Below, one piece after another: positions 47,855-58,010 of a stretch of DNA of 64,000 nt; position 1 is the first letter of the stretch, and each line of letters begins with the position of its first letter. The DNA lies in contig UCJU01000017.1 in the NCBI GenBank assembly GCA_900472925.1, positions 12,369 to 76,368 on the forward strand, read 5' to 3'. This DNA is from Hyphomicrobiales bacterium. Lineage in GTDB: Bacteria; Pseudomonadota; Alphaproteobacteria; Rhizobiales; Rhizobiaceae. Position numbers and translations under genes: made by a program. The notes under the pieces are model-generated. The model worked only from the letters and a program-made list of their open reading frames with translations. It ran no database searches and was not told the origin of the DNA.

Positions 47855-49021
47855 ATGACGCTTCTCGAACGATACATATTGCGACGCACGACGCAGATGT
47901 TTCTGGTCGCGCTTTTGCCTGTTCTGGCCATTATCTGGACCATTCAGGTTCTCCAGAGAATCAACCTGGTCACCGATACCGGCCAGTCCATGGGCTCATT
48001 CGTAACGCTGGCGACCATGCTGTTGCCGACGCTCATTCCCGTTGTCCTGCCCTTCGCGCTCGTCATTGCCATCACACAGACCCTGACGGCGATGAACACC
48101 GATTCGGAACTGGCGATCATCGACGCATCCGGCGCTCCCCGCACAATCATATTCAAGCCTGTACTCATCCTTGGCCTGGTGATGAGCCTGGTTTCCTTTG
48201 GAATTACCAATTTCGCGGAACCCCCTGCGCGCACCGCGGCTCGGCAGATGGTGGCGGCAGCCTATGCCGACCTCCTGTCGTCGGTCATCGAAGAAAAAAC
48301 CTTCCGCACCATTCAGGACGGCCTTTATGTCCAGATCGGTGAACGGCAGGGGCGTATTCTTCGCGGCCTGTTCGTGGCAGATCGGCGTGATCCGAACTAC
48401 GATCTCATCTATTATGCCAAGGAAGGCATGATCGACGAAGGCGGCACATCGCTGACCATGCGTGACGGCGAAGTGCAGCAGAAGACGCCTGACGGCAAAG
48501 TCTCCGTCGTGAAGTTCCTGTCCTATGCCTTTGATTTGTCTACCATGTCCGAAAAGGGCGAAAGCGAGCCCTCCGTCTCGTCCAGCGATGCGAGCCTGGC
48601 ATTCCTGCTCTCGCCGGATGAGAGCGTGGAAAGCTACAAAAAAGCACCGGGCGGCTTCCAGTCGGAGCTGCATCGACGCCTGGTGGACTGGATGTTCCCC
48701 TTCGTTTTTGCGCTGATTTCGCTGGTTGTTGCAGGCGATGCCCGCTCCCATCGTGAGGCGCGGTTGCACCCCATGGTCGCGGCGCTTCTGACCGCATTCA
48801 TGCTGCGCTGGCTCGGTTTCTACTTTACCAATCAGGTCAAGCAGAGCGCCGTATTCATACCGTTGGTCTATGCGGTTCCCGTTGTCAGCGGTGGTATTTC
48901 CATCTTCCTGCTCCTTACCGGCCAGAAGCTGCGCATGCCCCGCGCCTTCGGCAATGCACTGATGAACATTCAGAAGCGCTTCTCACCCAAGACATCGGGT
49001 GCCGGAGGGCAAAGCACATGA
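47855..49021 (+). CDS. lptF: LPS export permease LptF
   Basis: A 388-residue inner-membrane subunit of the LptB2FG transporter, which extracts lipopolysaccharide and feeds it to LptC/A/D. It has six membrane segments with a large periplasmic beta-jellyroll (about 120-270) between the third and fourth. It begins MTLLERYILRRTTQMFLVAL. Its stop overlaps lptG by 4 nt. A short hairpin GTTCCC...GGGAAC lies at 47809-47826, just upstream. Confidence 0.94.
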   Translation: MTLLERYILRRTTQMFLVALLPVLAIIWTIQVLQRINLVTDTGQSMGSFVTLATMLLPTLIPVVLPFALVIAITQTLTAMNTDSELAIIDASGAPRTIIFKPVLILGLVMSLVSFGITNFAEPPARTAARQMVAAAYADLLSSVIEEKTFRTIQDGLYVQIGERQGRILRGLFVADRRDPNYDLIYYAKEGMIDEGGTSLTMRDGEVQQKTPDGKVSVVKFLSYAFDLSTMSEKGESEPSVSSSDASLAFLLSPDESVESYKKAPGGFQSELHRRLVDWMFPFVFALISLVVAGDARSHREARLHPMVAALLTAFMLRWLGFYFTNQVKQSAVFIPLVYAVPVVSGGISIFLLLTGQKLRMPRAFGNALMNIQKRFSPKTSGAGGQST

Positions 49022-50106
49022 TTTTAGGCACGCTTTCCCGCTACTTCCTCAGACGTTACGCCATGACCACGTTCTGGTTCCTGCTTGGCGTCTCCGCGAT
49101 CATCTTCCTCGCCGACTTCAGCGAGACGGCGCGACGCATGTCGGGTCTACCGGGTTATTCCGTTCCGGCGGCACTTGGCCTCACCGCCTTGCGGCTGCCG
49201 CTCATCCTGCAGCAGACGATCCCGTTCGTCGCGCTCTTCGTGGGCATGACGACGTTGATCTCGCTCAACCGTCGTTATGAACTGGTCGTTACACGCGCCG
49301 CCGGTATTTCCGCATGGCAGTTCATTCTGCCCTTCGTGGGCGGTGCCATTCTTCTCGGCATCTTGTCCGTCACGGTACTGAACCCGATCGCAGCCTGGGG
49401 TGAAGGCAAATCGCTGGCGGTCGAATCGGGCTGGCGCAACGAAGGCGGCGCTTCACGCCAGCAACAGGTTCTTCCATGGCTTCGCCAGAGCAGCGGCGGG
49501 CAGGATACGATCATCGGTGCGAAAAGCTTCGAGGACAACGGAACCCTGCTCAAGGATGTGGTGCTTATCCACCTCGACAAGGACGGCAATATCCTTCTGC
49601 GTCAGGATGCACAGTCGGCTAAGTTGGAAGATGGTTACTGGCTTCTTAACAACGTTGCCGAGATTCGCCCCGGTCATGTGCCAACCCGGCAAGCGACGGC
49701 GCGAATCAGTACCAATCTGAGACAGGAATTCGTTCAGGAGCGTATGACGCAGCCGGAAACCGTTGCTTTCTTTGAACTTTCTCACAAGATCGAAGTCGCC
49801 CAGTCTTTCGGAATCTCATCGAAAGCACTGGAGACACAGTACCACTTCCTGTTGTCCATGCCCTTTCTTCTCGTGGCGATGACGTTCATCGCCGCGACTG
49901 TTTCATTAAAGTTCAGCCGTTTTGCACAATCCCGTTCAGTGATTCTGGGTGGAATCGTTTCCGGCTTCGTGCTTTATGTAGTAACCGTGCTCGTAAGGGC
50001 ATTCGGGAGTAGCGGCGTTGTCCCTCCCTTCGTTGCGGTCTGGGTTCCAGTTGTCGTGGCGTTGGCGTTGGGTGCAACCATTCTGCTTCATCAGGAGGAC
50101 GGCTAG
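49018..50106 (+). CDS. lptG: LPS export permease LptG
   Basis: A 362-residue partner of LptF with the same plan: membrane segments at about 12-110, a periplasmic domain to about 270, and three C-terminal helices. It is coupled to lptF (ATGA) and to lptD (one-base overlap). Confidence 0.94.
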   Translation: MILGTLSRYFLRRYAMTTFWFLLGVSAIIFLADFSETARRMSGLPGYSVPAALGLTALRLPLILQQTIPFVALFVGMTTLISLNRRYELVVTRAAGISAWQFILPFVGGAILLGILSVTVLNPIAAWGEGKSLAVESGWRNEGGASRQQQVLPWLRQSSGGQDTIIGAKSFEDNGTLLKDVVLIHLDKDGNILLRQDAQSAKLEDGYWLLNNVAEIRPGHVPTRQATARISTNLRQEFVQERMTQPETVAFFELSHKIEVAQSFGISSKALETQYHFLLSMPFLLVAMTFIAATVSLKFSRFAQSRSVILGGIVSGFVLYVVTVLVRAFGSSGVVPPFVAVWVPVVVALALGATILLHQEDG

Positions 50107-52475
50107 TGGCGGTATTTGACCGCGGGAATATCAGACGGCTTTCAACAGCCCTTCTGACTGGTGCTGCTGTGTGCGCATATGTTGCAACCGCTTCCGGCGT
50201 TTTTGCTGAAGACGGTGTCATCGTAGGCGACCCCAAGGACCAATCGAAACTCCTGCTTACGGCGAACGAACTTACCTATAACAAAGATGCAGAACGGGTC
50301 ATCGCGACCGGTGGCGTGCGCCTGCACTACTCCGGCTACCGCATGGTGTCCCAGCGCGTGGAGTATAACCAGTCCACTGGCCGCGTTCTTGCGCGCGGCA
50401 ACATCGAACTGATCGAACCCGGCGGCAACCGCATCTATGCGGATGAACTCGATGTCACCGACGACTTCGGTCAGGGCTTCATCAATGCGCTTCGCGTTGA
50501 GACGACCGACAATACGCGCATCGCCGGTGAAAGCGCCGAACGTGTTTCGCAGGACGTCATGGTCCTCAACAACGGTGTTTACACCGCATGTCTGCCCTGC
50601 GCCGAGCGGCCGGAAAAAGCCCCTCTGTGGCAGGTCAAGGCAGAACGCGTCATTCAGGACGGCAAGACCCATACCGTGCGTTTGGAGAAGGCTCGCTTCG
50701 AACTGTTCGGTAAGTCGATAGCCTATCTTCCGTTCATCACCGTTCCAGACAATACGGTCAAACGGAAGTCGGGCTTCCTGTTTCCGCGCATGAGCGTGAC
50801 GGACAATCTCGGCTTCGGTATCGGCGTGCCCTATTTCCAGGTGCTGTCGGATACCGCCGACGCCACCATCACACCGACCTATTACACATCGCAAGGTCTG
50901 CTGCTCGAAGGTGAAATCCGCCAGCGTTTCGAAATGGGAACGCATACGTTGCGCGCGGCTGGCATCAACCAGATGAACCCGCAGGACTTCACGCCAAACA
51001 CCAGCGATTCCCAGAACGACACGCGCGCGATGATCGCCTCCAAGGGCGACTTCAACATCAATCCGCGCTGGGCGTTCGGCTGGGATGCCATGGTGCAGAC
51101 CGATAACAACTTCTCTCGTACCTACGAGCTGAAGGACTACAAGAACTCCGTTCAGACCAACAAGCTGTACCTGACCGGCCTGGGCGAACGTAACAATTTC
51201 GATCTGAACGCCTACTATTTCAACGTTCAGGATACCGACGATTCCGAAGCGCAGGAGCGTAAGCAGGCCATCGTTCACCCTGCTCTCGACTATCGCTATT
51301 TCCTGCCTGACCCAATCTATGGCGGCGAACTTTCGCTGACGACCAACTTCACCAGCCTGACACGTCGCGAACAGGATGCCTATAATATCGGTCCGTCCGT
51401 TCGCTATAACGGTCTGGAAGGCAACTATACGCGCCTGTCCACGGAAGCGGAATGGAAGCGTACCGTAACATTCGACAGTGGCCTGCTGCTGACGCCTCTT
51501 CTGGCTGCACGCGGCGATGCCCTGTGGAACGACATGTCCGCAAACGCATTCGGCACATCGTCCTATGATGGCACGATCAACAACGACGCCAGCTTGCGCG
51601 GCATGGCGACATTCGGTCTTGAAGCCCGCTATCCGGTTCTCTTCAGCGCTCTCCACAGCAGCCACGTGATCGAGCCCATCGCCCAGATTTTCGTTCGTCC
51701 GAACGAAGGCTATTCCGGCAACCTGCCGAACGAAGATGCCCAGGCTTTCGTGTTCGATGCGACCAACCTGTTCGAGCGCGACAAGTTTTCCGGCTTCGAC
51801 CGCATCGAAGGCGGCACACGCGCCAATATCGGCTTCCGTTACAATGGCACCTTCGACAATGGTTATGGCATTCGCGCCATTGCCGGTCAGTCGTATCACC
51901 TTGCTGGCGAAAACTCTTTCGCTTCCAACGACCTGGTCAATGTCGGCGCAGACTCCGGCCTGGAAACGGATCGTTCGGATTACGTCGCCATGGCTGCCAT
52001 CGACGCGCCAATCGGTCTGTCGCTGTCATCGAGCCTCCGCTTCGACAAGGACAATTTCGAAGTCAATCGCTCGGAAACGGCTGTCGCCTATACCGACAAC
52101 CGCGTCTCGGGCAAGGTCAGCTACACCCAGGTCGAGGCGCAGCCGGATTATGGCTACGACCGGAAACGCGACATCGTTCAGGCGTCGGGCAAACTGCGTC
52201 TCGATGACAATTGGGCCTTGTTCGGCGCGATCAATTACGACGTGAACAACAAGTTCTCCAGCGAGCGGCGGATCGGCTTTCTCTATCAGGACGAATGCAC
52301 GATCTTCACGGTCAGCTACTCGGATGTGGGTAACATCAATACCGTCAACGAGGCGGCGAATGACTGGTCGGTCAACGCCCGTCTTGCGTTCAGAACGCTG
52401 GGCGACATCAGCGTCGGTTCCGCTAACAAGGACTGGACCGATGCCGACATTGGCTGGAAGCCAAATAATTACTGA
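50106..52475 (+). CDS. lptD: LPS-assembly outer-membrane protein LptD
   Basis: A 789-residue protein that inserts LPS into the outer leaflet with LptE. Signal peptide at about 1-34, LptA-like N-terminal domain (about 50-190; LLLTANELTYNKDAERVIATG), then a 26-strand-type barrel. A Cys pair in TACLPC and a single Cys near the C-terminus (DECTIF) could form the interdomain disulfide. It starts at GTG 50106, overlapping the lptG TAG by one base. A perfect terminator follows. Confidence 0.94.
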   Translation: MAVFDRGNIRRLSTALLTGAAVCAYVATASGVFAEDGVIVGDPKDQSKLLLTANELTYNKDAERVIATGGVRLHYSGYRMVSQRVEYNQSTGRVLARGNIELIEPGGNRIYADELDVTDDFGQGFINALRVETTDNTRIAGESAERVSQDVMVLNNGVYTACLPCAERPEKAPLWQVKAERVIQDGKTHTVRLEKARFELFGKSIAYLPFITVPDNTVKRKSGFLFPRMSVTDNLGFGIGVPYFQVLSDTADATITPTYYTSQGLLLEGEIRQRFEMGTHTLRAAGINQMNPQDFTPNTSDSQNDTRAMIASKGDFNINPRWAFGWDAMVQTDNNFSRTYELKDYKNSVQTNKLYLTGLGERNNFDLNAYYFNVQDTDDSEAQERKQAIVHPALDYRYFLPDPIYGGELSLTTNFTSLTRREQDAYNIGPSVRYNGLEGNYTRLSTEAEWKRTVTFDSGLLLTPLLAARGDALWNDMSANAFGTSSYDGTINNDASLRGMATFGLEARYPVLFSALHSSHVIEPIAQIFVRPNEGYSGNLPNEDAQAFVFDATNLFERDKFSGFDRIEGGTRANIGFRYNGTFDNGYGIRAIAGQSYHLAGENSFASNDLVNVGADSGLETDRSDYVAMAAIDAPIGLSLSSSLRFDKDNFEVNRSETAVAYTDNRVSGKVSYTQVEAQPDYGYDRKRDIVQASGKLRLDDNWALFGAINYDVNNKFSSERRIGFLYQDECTIFTVSYSDVGNINTVNEAANDWSVNARLAFRTLGDISVGSANKDWTDADIGWKPNNY

Positions 52476-52484
52476 TTTTAAGAT

Positions 52485-52515
52485 GCGGCGAAGTGAAAAC
52501 TTCGCCGCTTTTTTT
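52485..52515 (+). terminator. Rho-independent terminator after lptD
   Basis: GCGGCGAAGT (52485-52494) and ACTTCGCCGC (52499-52508) form a perfect stem with a GAAA loop, followed by seven T. The surA-pdxA-rsmA block must therefore have its own promoter in 52516-52766; none could be assigned by eye. Confidence 0.93.
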
Positions 52516-52766
52516 GAAAGAGCGTGGTCGGTAGCACCCTTGATACGCCACTGTTTTGCCGCATCATATATTCAATGTAACCCGCGGCAGTGATTGCCGT
52601 TTTGCCGATTTCGGTGATATATACGGCCGCGTTTACAGTAAAACAGCAGCAAAATCTGACTTCTCGGTTGACGAGCGAAGGTATCCGCTTCATCCGGTAG
52701 TGTAAGATGTTTAAAAAGCAAAGTCGTCTCCAGTGCGAAACGACGTGTCGACAGGGAGAGAACAGG

Positions 52767-53714
52767 ATGAATTTCGGAAAGACGGCGTTGCGCAATGCTG
52801 CATTTGCCTTTGCGATTTTCGCGGTTCCTATGGTCATCGCGCTTCCAGCGCAACAGGCCGCCGCCGCCGCAACCACCGTCAAAGTCGTGGTCAACAAGAC
52901 AGCCATCACCAGCGACGATATTGCGAAGCGGGCGGCCTTTCTCAAACTGCAGCGTCAGTCTGGCAATCTTCCTGAAAAAGCGCGTGAGCAGTTGATCGAT
53001 GAAGCGCTGAAACGCGAAGAGATCGCGCGCGTCAAGATGTCGGTCAGCACCGCAGACGTCGATGCATCCTTTGCCCGCTTTGCGTCCTCCAACAAGATGA
53101 CCACCGATCAGTTGACCAAGGTGCTCGCACAGGCAGGCGTTGGCGCCGAGCATTTCAAAGCCTTCATTGCCATTCAGATGAGCTGGCCGCGTCTGGTCAA
53201 CGCCCGCTATGGCGGTCGCAACAAGATGTCGACGCAGGATTTCGTGACGCGTTTGAAAGAGCGCGGCAACAAGCCCGTAACGAACGAATATTTCCTGCAG
53301 CAGGTCATTTTCGTTATCCCAGAAGCCAAACGCAAATCCATTACCGGCAAACGCAAGTCTGAGGCAGAAGCCTCCCGCAAGCGCTATCCCGGTTGCGAAC
53401 AGGCAAAGACCTTCGCAGCGACGATGCTGGATGTATCGATCAAGGATCTCGGGCGGATGCTCGAGCCCGAGTTGCCACCGGATTGGAAGCCTTTGGTTGA
53501 AAAGACGCCTGAAGGCGGCACCACTGGCACACGCGTAACGGAAAAAGGCGTCGAATATCTCGCCATCTGCAAAAAGCAGCAGGTCTCTGACGATTATGCC
53601 GCCGAAGTGGTTTTCCGCTCAGAGGACCTGATGAAGTCTGAAAAGGGCGAAAATCCCAACGAGAAGAAATATCTCGAAGAGCTGCGCAAGAAAGCCCAGA
53701 TTACCAGCACCTGA
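52767..53714 (+). CDS. surA: SurA-like periplasmic chaperone/peptidyl-prolyl isomerase
   Basis: A 315-residue exported protein. The signal peptide ends in QQAAAA. The N-terminal chaperone domain (about 35-175) includes [18 protein letters not shown]; the parvulin-like segment (about 180-290) is divergent and may have little isomerase activity. It should escort barrel proteins such as LptD and AopB to the outer membrane. ATG 52767 follows AGGGAGAG. It is one base before pdxA. Confidence 0.85.
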   Translation: MNFGKTALRNAAFAFAIFAVPMVIALPAQQAAAAATTVKVVVNKTAITSDDIAKRAAFLKLQRQSGNLPEKAREQLIDEALKREEIARVKMSVSTADVDASFARFASSNKMTTDQLTKVLAQAGVGAEHFKAFIAIQMSWPRLVNARYGGRNKMSTQDFVTRLKERGNKPVTNEYFLQQVIFVIPEAKRKSITGKRKSEAEASRKRYPGCEQAKTFAATMLDVSIKDLGRMLEPELPPDWKPLVEKTPEGGTTGTRVTEKGVEYLAICKKQQVSDDYAAEVVFRSEDLMKSEKGENPNEKKYLEELRKKAQITST

Positions 53715-53715
53715 T

Positions 53716-54750
53716 GTGAAAGTGTCTTTTGTGACCTCGCAAGACTTGCCTGTCGCCCTCACGCAGGGCGATCCCGCCGGGATCGGTCCCGATATTACTC
53801 TTGTCGCTTGGGCAAAACGTAAAGAACTCGGGCTGCCGCCTTTCATTCTCATCGGTGATCCCGATGTCATCGCCAGCCGTGCCAATCTTCTTGGCATCGA
53901 TGCAGGCGTGACGGTCTGCGAGCCGGAGCAGGCAAGCTCTGTTTTTTCCGATGCCTTGCCGATCCTTCCGGTCCCCGTTGGCTTCGAGGTTCAGGCCGGT
54001 CAACCGCATGTCGGTGCGGCACTCGCGACCATCAAGGCCATCGAGACCGCGGTATCGCTGACGGTTGAGAACCGCACTGCAGCGGTGGTCACCAATCCTA
54101 TTGCGAAGTCGGTGCTGTATGAAGCTGGCTTCGGCTTTCCTGGCCATACGGAGTTTCTGGCGGAGCTTGCCAACAAACTGACCGGGCAGGCTTGCAAGCC
54201 CGTGATGATGATTGCCGGGCCTAAGCTGCGGGTCGTTCCTGTCACCATTCATATTCCGGTCAAAGACGTTCCATCGGCGCTGACGGAAGAATTGATCATC
54301 GAAACCTGCCGTATCGTTGCTGCTGATCTCAAAGATAAATTCGGTATCGAGGTGCCTCGGCTTGCCGTTGCAGGGCTCAACCCGCATGCGGGTGAAGACG
54401 GAATGCTCGGCACGGAGGATCGCGACATCATCCATCCCGCCACCATTCAGCTGCGCAAGGACGGCATCGATGCTTTCGGCCCCCTGCCCGCCGACACGAT
54501 GTTCCACGAGGCCGCCCGCAGGCGCTATGAAGTGGCTGTGTGCATGTATCACGATCAGGCCCTGATTCCCGCCAAGGCGCTCGGCTTCGATGATTCCGTT
54601 AATGTCACGCTGGGCCTGCCCTTCATTCGCACATCGCCCGATCACGGAACGGCTTTCGGCATCGCCGGACAGGGCATCGCCAACGAGTCCAGCCTCGTCG
54701 CAGCCTTGAAAATGGCAGCAGAGATTGCCGCCCGCCGGGTGACAGCATAA
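53716..54750 (+). CDS. pdxA: 4-hydroxythreonine-4-phosphate dehydrogenase
   Basis: A 344-residue enzyme of pyridoxal phosphate synthesis. Motifs include [12 protein letters not shown], the metal-binding His in [11 protein letters not shown] and [12 protein letters not shown], and [17 protein letters not shown] 53716 is the probable start. It overlaps rsmA by one base. Confidence 0.94.
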   Translation: MKVSFVTSQDLPVALTQGDPAGIGPDITLVAWAKRKELGLPPFILIGDPDVIASRANLLGIDAGVTVCEPEQASSVFSDALPILPVPVGFEVQAGQPHVGAALATIKAIETAVSLTVENRTAAVVTNPIAKSVLYEAGFGFPGHTEFLAELANKLTGQACKPVMMIAGPKLRVVPVTIHIPVKDVPSALTEELIIETCRIVAADLKDKFGIEVPRLAVAGLNPHAGEDGMLGTEDRDIIHPATIQLRKDGIDAFGPLPADTMFHEAARRRYEVAVCMYHDQALIPAKALGFDDSVNVTLGLPFIRTSPDHGTAFGIAGQGIANESSLVAALKMAAEIAARRVTA

Positions 54751-55580
54751 TGGCAGCCATAGACGGCCTTCCGCCCCTGCGCGATGTCATTCAGCGCCAC
54801 GGTCTCGATGCGAAGAAATCGCTCGGCCAGAACTTCCTGCTCGACCTCAATCTTACGCAGAAGATCGCCCGCACCGCAGGTCCGCTTGAGGGCGTGACCG
54901 TATTCGAGGTCGGTCCCGGTCCTGGCGGGCTGACCCGCGCCATTCTCTCACTGGGTGCGAAGAAGGTGATCGCCGTGGAGCGCGACAGCCGCTGCCTACC
55001 CGCGCTTGCCGAGATTTCAGATCATTATCCGGGCCGTCTTGAGGTCATCGAGGGGGATGCGCTCAAGGTCGATTTCGAAACCATGGTCCCAAAGGGCGAG
55101 CCAGTTCGTGTCATCGCCAACCTTCCCTATAATGTCGGAACGCAATTGCTGATCAACTGGCTATTGCCCAAGCAATGGCCGCCCTTCTGGCTGTCTTTGA
55201 CCCTGATGTTCCAAAAGGAAGTCGGGCAGCGGATTGTGGCGGAAGAAGGCGACAATCATTACGGTCGCCTCGGCGTCCTTACCGGCTGGCGCACAGTGCC
55301 GGAAATGGCCTTCGACGTTCCATCACAGGCCTTCAGCCCACCGCCCAAGGTCACATCGACCGTCGTGCACCTGCTGCCCAAGGATAAACCGTTTCCCTGC
55401 GACGTCGCCAACCTCGAAAAAGTCACCGAAGCCGCCTTCGGCCAGCGCCGCAAGATGCTGCGCCAAAGCGTCAAATCCATTGGTGGCGAGGCGCTTTTGG
55501 AGAAAGCCGGGATCGATCCTACAAGAAGGGCCGAAACATTGTCGGTGGAAGAGTTCGTGAGACTGGCAAACTCACTATAG
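54750..55580 (+). CDS. rsmA: 16S rRNA dimethyladenosine transferase
   Basis: A 276-residue enzyme (KsgA) that dimethylates A1518 and A1519 of 16S rRNA. It has KKSLGQNFL, the SAM loop [14 protein letters not shown] and the catalytic [11 protein letters not shown]. It is the last gene of the surA-pdxA-rsmA group; a toxin-antitoxin pair starts 78 nt later. Confidence 0.96.
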   Translation: MAAIDGLPPLRDVIQRHGLDAKKSLGQNFLLDLNLTQKIARTAGPLEGVTVFEVGPGPGGLTRAILSLGAKKVIAVERDSRCLPALAEISDHYPGRLEVIEGDALKVDFETMVPKGEPVRVIANLPYNVGTQLLINWLLPKQWPPFWLSLTLMFQKEVGQRIVAEEGDNHYGRLGVLTGWRTVPEMAFDVPSQAFSPPPKVTSTVVHLLPKDKPFPCDVANLEKVTEAAFGQRRKMLRQSVKSIGGEALLEKAGIDPTRRAETLSVEEFVRLANSL

Positions 55581-55623
55581 CCAACTTCCTCGAAGGAATT
55601 GATTTTTACCGGCAATGCGCCTA

Positions 55624-55645
55624 ATTTGACCATATATGGTCAAAT
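55624..55645. promoter_or_regulatory. 22-bp perfect palindrome, likely toxin-antitoxin operator
   Basis: The half-site ATTTGACCATA is followed by its exact reverse complement, with no spacer. It ends 14 nt before the antitoxin ATG, where Phd/YefM antitoxins bind their own promoter. No good -35/-10 pair could be set around it. Confidence 0.75.
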
Positions 55646-55658
55646 CTCGGGGGTGAGC

Positions 55659-55913
55659 ATGTCTAGCATCAGTGTTGCCGAAGCCAAGGCCGGTTTTGCC
55701 GGTTTAGTCGATGAAGCCGCGAACGGTGAATTTGTCACGATCACCCGTCATGGCAAGCCGGCGGCAGTGCTGGTTTCCGTTGAAGCAGCGGATGCCGCAA
55801 AGAAAGCTTTAAGCAAAAGCAGGCCTAATTTCGGGGATTTTCTGCTCAGCTATCCGGAGAATGACGACCTAGATCGCAATCCGGCGACGATGAGAAAGAG
55901 CGATTTTGAGTAA
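55659..55913 (+). CDS. Phd/YefM-family antitoxin (second pair)
   Basis: An 84-residue antitoxin. The N-terminus MSSISVAEAKAGFAGLVDEA and ITRHGKPAAVLVS are the Phd/YefM DNA-binding fold; the acidic C-terminus (SYPENDDLDRN) would neutralise the toxin. ATG 55659 follows GGGGGTGAG. The toxin start overlaps its last eight bases. It is unrelated in detail to the pair at 22.9 kb. Confidence 0.86.
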   Translation: MSSISVAEAKAGFAGLVDEAANGEFVTITRHGKPAAVLVSVEAADAAKKALSKSRPNFGDFLLSYPENDDLDRNPATMRKSDFE

Positions 55914-56355
55914 CGGCTTTCTCTTGGATACCAACATCATCTCAAAATTCGCGCCCGGAAAATCCATTCCCTCACAAGCGGTTCGTGCCTGGTTTCACGA
56001 CCACGGTGAAACCGACAGTCTCTATCTTTCGGCAATGACCATCGCTGAAGTTGAACAAGGACTGCGCAGCCTTCATCGCCGCGGAGCGGTGGAGCGCGCG
56101 GGCAGGCTTCAGGTCTGGCTTCAATCGATAACTGAGCATTTTGGTGACCGCGTGCTTCCAATGGACATCGTCGTTGCGCGACTGGTCGGCGCTCTAGCCG
56201 ATTCCGTGGGCAGCAGAGGACACAATCCCGGCGTTAGCGACCTGATCATCGCAGCCACTGCCAAGGCTTATGATTTGACGGTCGTTACAGAAAATCTGAA
56301 GCACTTCAGTCCGCTGGAAATTCAAGTCGATTTGCCGCAATGCTTCAAATTATGA
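55906..56355 (+). CDS. VapC/FitB-type PIN-domain toxin (second pair)
   Basis: A 149-residue PIN ribonuclease starting at TTG 55906. Metal-site acids: Asp in FLLDTNIIS (residue 8), Glu in TIAEVEQGL (about 48), Asp in GVSDLIIAATA (about 112) and Glu in VVTENLKHF (about 128). The FLLDTN...TIAE spacing is closer to FitB than to the toxin at 23.2 kb. It converges on gmk. Confidence 0.88.
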   Translation: MSNGFLLDTNIISKFAPGKSIPSQAVRAWFHDHGETDSLYLSAMTIAEVEQGLRSLHRRGAVERAGRLQVWLQSITEHFGDRVLPMDIVVARLVGALADSVGSRGHNPGVSDLIIAATAKAYDLTVVTENLKHFSPLEIQVDLPQCFKL

Positions 56356-56389
56356 TCGGCCTCTCAAGATGACGCCTAGCGAGTAGACG

Positions 56390-57061
56390 TCACCGCACAG
56401 GCAAAGTTGGCACTTCTTCCAGCAACTCCCGCACAAAGTCGAACATACCGTGACGGCGGTCGCGGCGGACGCGCTCGGCTTTGACGATGGCTTCGATCGC
56501 TTCGAATGCGGCCTGCAGATCGTCATTTAAAATGACGTAGTCGTAGTCGCGCCAATGTTCGATTTCGGATCGGGAATTGGCAAGACGGGTCTGGATGACT
56601 TCTTCGGTATCTTCGGCGCGGCGATGCAGACGAGATTGGAGCTCGGTCATCGTGGGCGGCAGGATGAAGATTGAAACGACATCCGCTTTCATCTTGTCCT
56701 GAAGCTGCTCGGCACCCTGCCAGTCGATATCGAACAGCATATCCTTGCCGTCGTTCATGGCCGCCTCGACGGGCTCGCGCGGCGTGCCATAGTAATTGCC
56801 GTGCACCTCGGCCCATTCCAGCAACTCCTCGCCATCACGCATGCGCTCGAAATCGCGTTTGGAAATGAAGTGGTAGTGGATACCGTCGATTTCGCTCTGA
56901 CGCCGCGCACGGGTTGTGACGCTGACCGACAGGCTGATATTCTTGTCCTTCTCGAGCAGATTGCGGGCGATGGTCGACTTACCGGCGCCGGATGGCGAGG
57001 AGATAACCAGCATCAGGCCCCTGCGGGCGATATGGACGGGAGGCATGCTGGCGGACGCCAT
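56390..57061 (-). CDS. gmk: guanylate kinase
   Basis: A 223-residue enzyme phosphorylating GMP to GDP. The P-loop is [10 protein letters not shown], followed by the GMP-binding [17 protein letters not shown] and [12 protein letters not shown]. It is 5 nt downstream of yicC, a conserved pair. Confidence 0.96.
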   Translation of the reverse strand: MASASMPPVHIARRGLMLVISSPSGAGKSTIARNLLEKDKNISLSVSVTTRARRQSEIDGIHYHFISKRDFERMRDGEELLEWAEVHGNYYGTPREPVEAAMNDGKDMLFDIDWQGAEQLQDKMKADVVSIFILPPTMTELQSRLHRRAEDTEEVIQTRLANSRSEIEHWRDYDYVILNDDLQAAFEAIEAIVKAERVRRDRRHGMFDFVRELLEEVPTLPVR

Positions 57062-57066
57062 GGGGT

Positions 57067-57951
57067 CTACTCCAGATTTTGGACCTGTTCGCGGAATTGA
57101 TCGATCACGACTTTCAATTCGATACCAGCAGCGGTTACAGCACTGGCATTGGATTTGGAACAGATTGTATTCGACTCGCGGTTAAATTCCTGTGCAAGAA
57201 AATCCAGCTTGCGCCCCACCGGCACGCCGCTGTGCAAAAGCTCTCTGGCGGCGGCGACATGTCCGTTCAAACGATCGATTTCCTCGCGCAGATCCGCCTT
57301 GGTGGCAAGGAGAACTGCTTCTGTATGCAGGCGGTCGCTATCCAGACCGTTGCCATCACCAATCAGGGCGATCTGGGCTGCAAGACGCGCCTTGATCTGT
57401 TCAGGATGTCGGGAGGGATCAGCCTCGATGATCCCGGTGAGTTGTTCTATTTTGTCGATGTGGCTGGACAGAATGCCGAACAGGAGATCGCCCTCGCGTT
57501 CACGCATGGTCTTCAGCGCAGCAACCGCTGCCGTGAAGCCATCGATGACATCGCGATTGCGGGCCACCTGTGCATCTGCACTCTCCTCCGGCTCCCGAAA
57601 CTCTACCAGTCCACGCACGGAAAGAAGCGTATCGAAGCTCAATGGCGCATCGTTGACGGCGTTGCCCAGATCACGCTTCAGCGCCAGGACGGCATCCAGC
57701 GCGTCGCGATTGACCACCGCTTCCATCTTGACTTCGGATGTGGACACATTCAGCCCGGCCTGAATATTGCCGCGCGCGAGGCTTTTCGATGCGATGTCGC
57801 GCAATGCCACTTCCAGCGCCTCCATGCCGGGTGGAAGTCGCAGGCGAAGGTCGAGCCCCTTGTCGTTGACGGAACGGAGTTCCCACGCCCAGCGATGACG
57901 CCCGCACGACCCTTCTGTCCGTGCAAAGCCTGTCATGGATTGCAATGCCAT
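57067..57951 (-). CDS. yicC: YicC-family endoribonuclease
   Basis: A 294-residue protein. It begins [14 protein letters not shown], the family hallmark; the C-terminal DUF1732 region (about 205-294) includes [23 protein letters not shown] and [18 protein letters not shown]. YicC proteins are RNA endonucleases that help control small RNAs in enterobacteria. ATG 57951 is preferred to the open extension to 57990. Confidence 0.92.
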   Translation of the reverse strand: MALQSMTGFARTEGSCGRHRWAWELRSVNDKGLDLRLRLPPGMEALEVALRDIASKSLARGNIQAGLNVSTSEVKMEAVVNRDALDAVLALKRDLGNAVNDAPLSFDTLLSVRGLVEFREPEESADAQVARNRDVIDGFTAAVAALKTMREREGDLLFGILSSHIDKIEQLTGIIEADPSRHPEQIKARLAAQIALIGDGNGLDSDRLHTEAVLLATKADLREEIDRLNGHVAAARELLHSGVPVGRKLDFLAQEFNRESNTICSKSNASAVTAAGIELKVVIDQFREQVQNLE

Positions 57952-58010
57952 TGACTGTGTCCCCAAATAGAAACGCTGCTGCCTCATCAAGACAGCAGCG
58001 GGATTTCATC

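Noticed and set aside
50142..51899. 585-residue open frame antisense to lptD
   Set aside because: lptD explains the region with full domain support; the antisense translation is low-complexity in character and has no ribosome-binding site.
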